The position numbers and the translations under genes were made by a program. From Gammaproteobacteria bacterium (lineage in GTDB: Bacteria; Pseudomonadota; Gammaproteobacteria; SZUA-229), in NCBI GenBank assembly GCA_011051475.1, contig DRLE01000266.1, forward strand, positions 1-9,950: a DNA stretch of 9,950 nt. The letters run 5' to 3'. The notes under the pieces were generated by a model that was not told the origin of the DNA, ran no database searches, and was given only the letters and a program-made list of their open reading frames with translations. Numbering within the stretch: the first letter of the stretch is position 1; each line of letters begins with the position of its first letter. Shown piece by piece: positions 6,927-9,950 of the stretch.

Positions 6927-8182
6927 ACAAGTTAATGATTACCGGTGGTGACCGCCTGCAGGGCGATATCCGCATTTCCGGCGCCAAGAACGCCGTGCTG
7001 CCCATTCTGGCGGCCACCCTGCTGGCTGATGGTCCGGCCACCATCGAAAATGTGCCGCATCTGCACGATGTCACCACCACGGTGGAACTGCTTGGCTGCA
7101 TGGGCGTGATGGTGTCCATCGATGAAAAGCTCAGTGTCGAGGTGGACTGTTCCACCATCGAAAACCACACCGCCCCCTATCACCTGGTAAAAACCATGCG
7201 TTCGTCCATCCTGGTGCTGGGCCCGCTGCTGGCGCGCTATGGGGTGGCCGAAGTTTCCCTGCCCGGTGGTTGTGCTATCGGCTCGCGCCCGGTTGACCTG
7301 CATATCAAGGGCCTGCAGGACATGGGGGCGGAAATCGATGTCAGCAATGGCTATATTCACGCCAAGGCCGACCGCCTCAGGGGCGCGCGTCTGGTGCTGG
7401 ATATCGTCACCGTTACCGGCACCGAGAATCTGATGATGGCCGCAGCCCTGGCCGATGGCACCACGGTTATCGAGAATGCCGCGCGCGAGCCCGAAGTCGT
7501 GGATCTGGCCAACTTTATCAATGCCATGGGCGGCAAGATCGCCGGCGCCGGCTCCGATACCATTACCATCGAAGGTGTGGAGAAACTGCACGGTACCCGT
7601 TACCGCGTGCTGCCCGATCGTATTGAAACCGGCACCTTTCTGGTGGCCGCCGCCATTACCGGCGGCAGTATCCGGGTCAAGGACACCGACCCGAAACTGC
7701 TGGATGCGGTTATCGACAAGCTGCGCGAGGCCGGTGCCGAAGTCGAAGTCGGCGATGACTGGATTACCCTGGATATGCAGGGCAAACGCCCGAAGGCCGT
7801 GAGCATCCGCACCGCGCCATATCCCGCATTTCCCACGGATATGCAGGCCCAGTTCGCCGCCCTTAACACCATTGCCGAAGGCACCTCCACCGTGGTGGAA
7901 ACCGTGTTTGAAAACCGCTTTATGCACGTGCAGGAACTCAAGCGCATGGGTGCCGATATCGAAATCGAGGGCAACACCGCCATTATCCGCGGCGTCGACG
8001 GCCTCACCGCCGCCCCCGTCATGGCCACCGACCTGCGCGCCTCCGCCAGCCTCATTATCGCCGGCCTGGTCGCCGAAGGTGAAACCGAGGTGCAGCGTAT
8101 TTACCATATCGACCGTGGGTATGAGAATATTGAGGAGAAACTGTCTTTGCTTGGCGCGAAGATCCGGCGCACTCATGACTAG
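6923..8182 (+). CDS. murA: UDP-N-acetylglucosamine 1-carboxyvinyltransferase
   Basis: MurA transfers enolpyruvate from phosphoenolpyruvate to UDP-GlcNAc, the first committed step of peptidoglycan synthesis, in the cytoplasm. The 419-residue protein equals the E. coli length. Lys22-Asn23 in SGAKNAVLP, the catalytic Cys117 in LPGGCAIGSRPVDLH (E. coli Cys115, the fosfomycin target), and the PTDMQAQFAAL segment with the expected catalytic Asp are all present. Cys at this position predicts fosfomycin sensitivity of the enzyme itself. It starts inside the last codons of mlaB with no ibaG gene between them, unlike E. coli or Pseudomonas. The stop codon is followed directly by a small GC-rich hairpin and the four-helix-bundle cassette. 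Confidence 0.98.
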   Translation: MNKLMITGGDRLQGDIRISGAKNAVLPILAATLLADGPATIENVPHLHDVTTTVELLGCMGVMVSIDEKLSVEVDCSTIENHTAPYHLVKTMRSSILVLGPLLARYGVAEVSLPGGCAIGSRPVDLHIKGLQDMGAEIDVSNGYIHAKADRLRGARLVLDIVTVTGTENLMMAAALADGTTVIENAAREPEVVDLANFINAMGGKIAGAGSDTITIEGVEKLHGTRYRVLPDRIETGTFLVAAAITGGSIRVKDTDPKLLDAVIDKLREAGAEVEVGDDWITLDMQGKRPKAVSIRTAPYPAFPTDMQAQFAALNTIAEGTSTVVETVFENRFMHVQELKRMGADIEIEGNTAIIRGVDGLTAAPVMATDLRASASLIIAGLVAEGETEVQRIYHIDRGYENIEEKLSLLGAKIRRTHD

Positions 8183-8197
8183 CGCCCAGAGGGCGCT
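8181..8197. other. GC-rich hairpin at the end of murA
   Basis: AGCGCCC and GGGCGCT form a perfect 7-bp stem with a three-base AGA loop. It overlaps the last two bases of the murA stop codon and ends five bases before the heptamer array at 8202. No T-run follows, so it is not a canonical intrinsic terminator. It could stabilise the murA 3' end or belong to the adjoining element. Confidence 0.6.
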
Positions 8198-8201
8198 TCG
8201 C

Positions 8202-8230
8202 GCAGTGAATAACGAATAGTGAATAGTGGA
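8202..8230. repeat. Left heptamer array of the cassette
   Basis: The array is GCA followed by GTGAATA (8205-8211), ACGAATA (8212-8218), GTGAATA (8219-8225) and GTGGA. It is an inverted partner of the array at 8639-8671 and related to both arms of the repeat at 931-1015. The AAGCGTTTTTG just inside it (8232-8242) is shared with the 931-1015 copy. Confidence 0.9.
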
Positions 8231-8259
8231 AAAGCGTTTTTGGTAGGGAAGGAGTCCTT

Positions 8260-8631
8260 ATGGAGAGTGTGCTCAGGGAAAAGAGTTTTGCTTTTGCTTT
8301 GCGTATCGTTAAACTTGCGCAGTTTTTGACCAGAAATGAGAATGAGTTTGTGCTCAGCAGGCAGGTACTGCGTTCTGGTACAGCGATTGGTGCTTTGATT
8401 TGTGAGGCGCAATATGCGCAATCACGAGCTGATTTTATTAACAAACTCAGCATTGCGCTCAAGGAAGCCAACGAAACCTACTACTGGTTAAGGCTGCTCC
8501 ACAAGGGTGAATACATTACCGAAGTAATGTACAGCAGCATAAAACCACAGATAAACGAACTAATTAAACTGTTAACATCCAGCATAAAAACAGCAAAACA
8601 GGCCCGCGACAAACAGCAGAACAGCCCATGA
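8260..8631 (+). CDS. Four-helix-bundle protein, S23 / 23S rRNA intervening-sequence family
   Basis: This 123-residue protein has the hallmark of the S23 family (first described from intervening sequences in spirochaete and Coxiella 23S rRNA): an N-terminal amphipathic helix (about 4-25), SRQVLRSGTAIGALICEA (33-50), then DFINKLSIALKEANETYYWLRLL (58-80) and a long C-terminal helix (about 90-115). Related folds include Avd, the accessory protein of diversity-generating retroelements. Members are thought to form pentameric, basic barrels and may bind nucleic acid; the function of free-standing copies is unknown. AAGGAG (8249-8254) five bases before the ATG is the best ribosome binding site in the window. 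Codon use is visibly richer in A+T than in murA or hisG, which fits an acquired gene. It is framed by inverted heptamer arrays and there is no rRNA nearby. Confidence 0.93.
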   Translation: MESVLREKSFAFALRIVKLAQFLTRNENEFVLSRQVLRSGTAIGALICEAQYAQSRADFINKLSIALKEANETYYWLRLLHKGEYITEVMYSSIKPQINELIKLLTSSIKTAKQARDKQQNSP

Positions 8632-8638
8632 CAACCCC

Positions 8639-8671
8639 GTTATTCACTATTCACTATTCACTGTTCACTGC
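8639..8671. repeat. Right heptamer array of the cassette
   Basis: Read on the minus strand it is GCA, GTGAACA, three GTGAATA units and AC, then GGGG toward the gene. The partial last unit begins ACG like the variant unit ACGAATA in the other arrays. It begins seven bases after the four-helix-bundle stop codon and ends 18 bases before the hisG ATG. Confidence 0.9.
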
Positions 8672-8689
8672 GGCCAGGTATTGGACGCT

Positions 8690-9322
8690 ATGATTACAAT
8701 CGCTCTCTCAAAAGGCAGAATCTATAAAGAGACTCTCCCCCTGCTAGCGGCCGCCAACATCGTTCCGGCCGAGGATCCCGAAAAAAGCCGCAAGCTGATT
8801 CTCGATACCAACCAGGAGGATGTGAAGCTGCTGATTATTCGCGCCACCGATGTGCCGACCTATGTGCAGTTCGGCGCTGCCGACCTGGGGGTGGCGGGCA
8901 AGGACGTGCTTATGGAGCATGGCGGGGATGGGCTGTATGAACCGCTGGATCTGAAAATTGCCAGGTGTCGCTTGATGACCGCCGGCCTGGTCGAGGAAAA
9001 ACCGCGCATCAGCAGTCGTTTGCGCGTGGCTACCAAGTTTACCAATGTGGCGCGGCGTTATTTCGAGTCGCGCGGCGAGCAGATCGAGCTGATCAAGCTG
9101 TACGGTTCCATGGAGCTTGGCCCCATTGTCGGCCTGTCTGACCTGATCGTCGATGTGGTCGACACCGGCAATACGCTGAAGGCCAACGGTCTGAAGCCGG
9201 TCGACCATATTGCCGATATCAGCTCGCGCCTGGTGGTCAACCGCGCGGCCATGAAAATGAAACACAGACAGATCAGCGCCATTATCGAGCAGATTGGTGC
9301 TGCGGTAGAAGAAACAGCCTGA
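8690..9322 (+). CDS. hisG: ATP phosphoribosyltransferase, short form
   Basis: HisG joins ATP and PRPP to give phosphoribosyl-ATP, the first step of histidine synthesis. The 210-residue product is the short form, lacking the C-terminal ACT-like regulatory domain; short forms work as a hetero-octamer with HisZ, which must be encoded elsewhere. Motifs: ALSKGRIYKETLPLL (5-19), FGAADLGVAGKDVL (61-74) and the PRPP-binding stretch DLIVDVVDTGNTL (151-163). The ATG at 8690 gives the usual MITIALSKGR start. An in-frame TTG at 8681 would add only three residues. The right repeat of the cassette ends 18 bases upstream, so the native leader and any link to murA transcription have been replaced or interrupted. 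No strong ribosome binding site is visible. Confidence 0.97.
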   Translation: MITIALSKGRIYKETLPLLAAANIVPAEDPEKSRKLILDTNQEDVKLLIIRATDVPTYVQFGAADLGVAGKDVLMEHGGDGLYEPLDLKIARCRLMTAGLVEEKPRISSRLRVATKFTNVARRYFESRGEQIELIKLYGSMELGPIVGLSDLIVDVVDTGNTLKANGLKPVDHIADISSRLVVNRAAMKMKHRQISAIIEQIGAAVEETA

Positions 9323-9352
9323 GATAATGGTGTGCGAAGATCAATACACCCC

Positions 9353-9428
9353 GTCATTGCGAGCGTAAGCGAAGCAATCCGGTTAAGTGGGCGCGGAACG
9401 AGATTACTTCGCTTACGCTCGCAATGAC
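9353..9428. repeat. Near-perfect 27-bp inverted repeat between hisG and hisD
   Basis: Arms at 9353-9379 and 9402-9428 match at 26 of 27 positions when inverted, with a 22-base loop. The arm starts GTCATTGCGAGC and ends GAAGCAATC (GAAGTAATC in the other arm). This resembles a palindromic repeat found scattered in many unrelated bacterial genomes (from general knowledge). It differs in sequence from the heptamer repeats. It sits about 30 bases after hisG and 65 before hisD, and would fold into a very stable stem in the his mRNA. No T-run follows, so it is not an obvious terminator. Confidence 0.92.
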
Positions 9429-9493
9429 AGAATTTCTCGCAAAGACATGCCGTAACGGGCCTGACGAAATAAACAACACCACTGATTACAACC

Positions 9494-9950
9494 ATGCCAA
9501 ATATCACCACACTTGATTACAATGATGACGATTTCTACGCCCGGCTTGACGAAATGCTGGCCTGGGAAGCCGGTATTGATGGCGAAGTGGCCAAAATCGT
9601 GGCCGATATTCTCAGCGATGTAAAACAGCGTGGTAATGAAGCGGTCATTGAATACACCAATAAATTCGACCGCATGCGGCTCACCGACGCGGCGCAGATG
9701 GAGCTGGGACAGGAGCAGCTGCAGCAGGCGCTGGATGCTATTCCTGCCGAACAGCGCGAAGCCCTGGAAAAAGCCGCCGAGCGTATCCGCAGTTACGCCG
9801 AACACCAGAAGCTGGCGTCATGGTCGTATACGGAAGAAGACGGCACCGTGCTGGGGCAGAGCGTCAACCCCATGGACAGGGTAGGGCTGTATGTGCCCGG
9901 CGGCAAGGCGGCCTATCCTTCATCGGTGCTGATGAATGCGGTGCCGGCCA
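9494..9950 (+). CDS. hisD: Histidinol dehydrogenase (partial, C-terminus beyond window)
   Basis: HisD oxidises histidinol to histidine in two NAD-dependent steps, the last in the pathway. The 152 visible residues start MPNITTLDY and continue with VKQRGNEAVIEYTNKFD, the helix ALEKAAERIRSYAEHQ, and the family signature VNPMDRVGLYVPGGKAAYPSSVLMNAVPA that begins the nucleotide-binding domain. The frame runs off the right edge, so roughly two-thirds of the protein is missing, including the zinc ligands. The ATG at 9494 is the first good start after the 171-base gap from hisG. No clear Shine-Dalgarno precedes it. The hisG-hisD order is that of Pseudomonas-type his loci, where hisC usually follows. 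Confidence 0.95.
   Translation, partial: MPNITTLDYNDDDFYARLDEMLAWEAGIDGEVAKIVADILSDVKQRGNEAVIEYTNKFDRMRLTDAAQMELGQEQLQQALDAIPAEQREALEKAAERIRSYAEHQKLASWSYTEEDGTVLGQSVNPMDRVGLYVPGGKAAYPSSVLMNAVPA

Larger units (their letters stand above)
8202..8671 (+). mobile_element. Putative mobile cassette: four-helix-bundle gene framed by heptamer inverted repeats
   Basis: A 470-bp unit lies between murA and hisG. The left end (8202-8230) reads outside-in GCA, then GTGAATA, ACGAATA, GTGAATA and GTGGA. The right end (8639-8671), read on the other strand, is GCA, GTGAACA, then GTGAATA three times, then ACGGGG. Aligned from their outer ends, the first 27 positions agree at 24. The unit holds a single gene with its own strong ribosome binding site. 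The left end and the following AAGCGTTTTTG recur in the gene-less copy at 931-1015. No clear target-site duplication is visible, and no transposase is encoded, so mobility is inferred from the repeated ends and from the interruption of the murA-hisG junction. Confidence 0.6.

Noticed and set aside
6932..8176. Long open frame on the minus strand opposite murA (414 codons)
   Set aside because: It exactly shadows murA, with a His/Gly/Ala-rich composition and no recognisable domain.
8181..8198. Intrinsic terminator after murA
   Set aside because: The GC stem is good, but it is followed by TCGCGC and not a run of T, so it is listed only as a hairpin.
8260..8631. Diversity-generating retroelement accessory gene (avd)
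   Set aside because: The fold family is shared, but no reverse transcriptase, template repeat or variable repeat is visible, and the neighbours are housekeeping genes.
8202..8671. Intervening sequence within a 23S rRNA gene
   Set aside because: The protein family fits, but both flanks are protein-coding genes (murA, hisG) and no rRNA sequence is present.

Overview
The window looks like a chromosomal stretch of a gammaproteobacterium. It combines LPS assembly and Kdo genes (lptC-kdsC-kdsD-yrbG), the complete mlaFEDCB phospholipid-transport operon, murA, and hisG-hisD, in the order familiar from Pseudomonas and relatives. G+C is moderately high by eye, and codon use is uniform except in one small gene (8260-8631). 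The genus cannot be fixed from this sequence.

Minus strand, positions 1-2995 (transcribed right to left): yrbG (Ca2+/Na+ exchanger family), kdsD (arabinose-5-phosphate isomerase), kdsC (Kdo-8-phosphate phosphatase) and the first part of lptC (LPS export). KdsD and KdsC supply Kdo for the inner core of LPS, and LptC passes finished LPS across the periplasm. A short palindromic repeat (931-1015) sits between kdsD and kdsC, only 10 bases from the kdsC start codon.

Plus strand, positions 3095-8182: a small gene whose N-terminus resembles DUF72 proteins, then mlaF, mlaE, mlaD, mlaC, mlaB and murA. The Mla products form the inner-membrane ABC/MCE complex and its periplasmic lipid carrier, which keep the outer membrane asymmetric. 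murA starts peptidoglycan synthesis. mlaB and murA overlap by four bases, so the ibaG (BolA-like) gene that usually lies between them is missing here.

Plus strand, positions 8200-8672: a compact cassette containing one four-helix-bundle (S23 / 23S rRNA intervening-sequence protein) gene with a strong ribosome binding site. It is framed by inverted arrays of the heptamer GTGAATA. The same arrays, plus 11 bases of adjoining internal sequence, make up the gene-less palindrome between kdsD and kdsC. Together they look like a full element and its internally deleted (MITE-like) form. This is the most interesting signal in the window.

Plus strand, positions 8690-9950: hisG (short form) and the start of hisD, separated by a near-perfect 27-bp inverted repeat of a different family. 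No stretch over 300 bases lacks a gene; the longest gap is the 171 bases between hisG and hisD.
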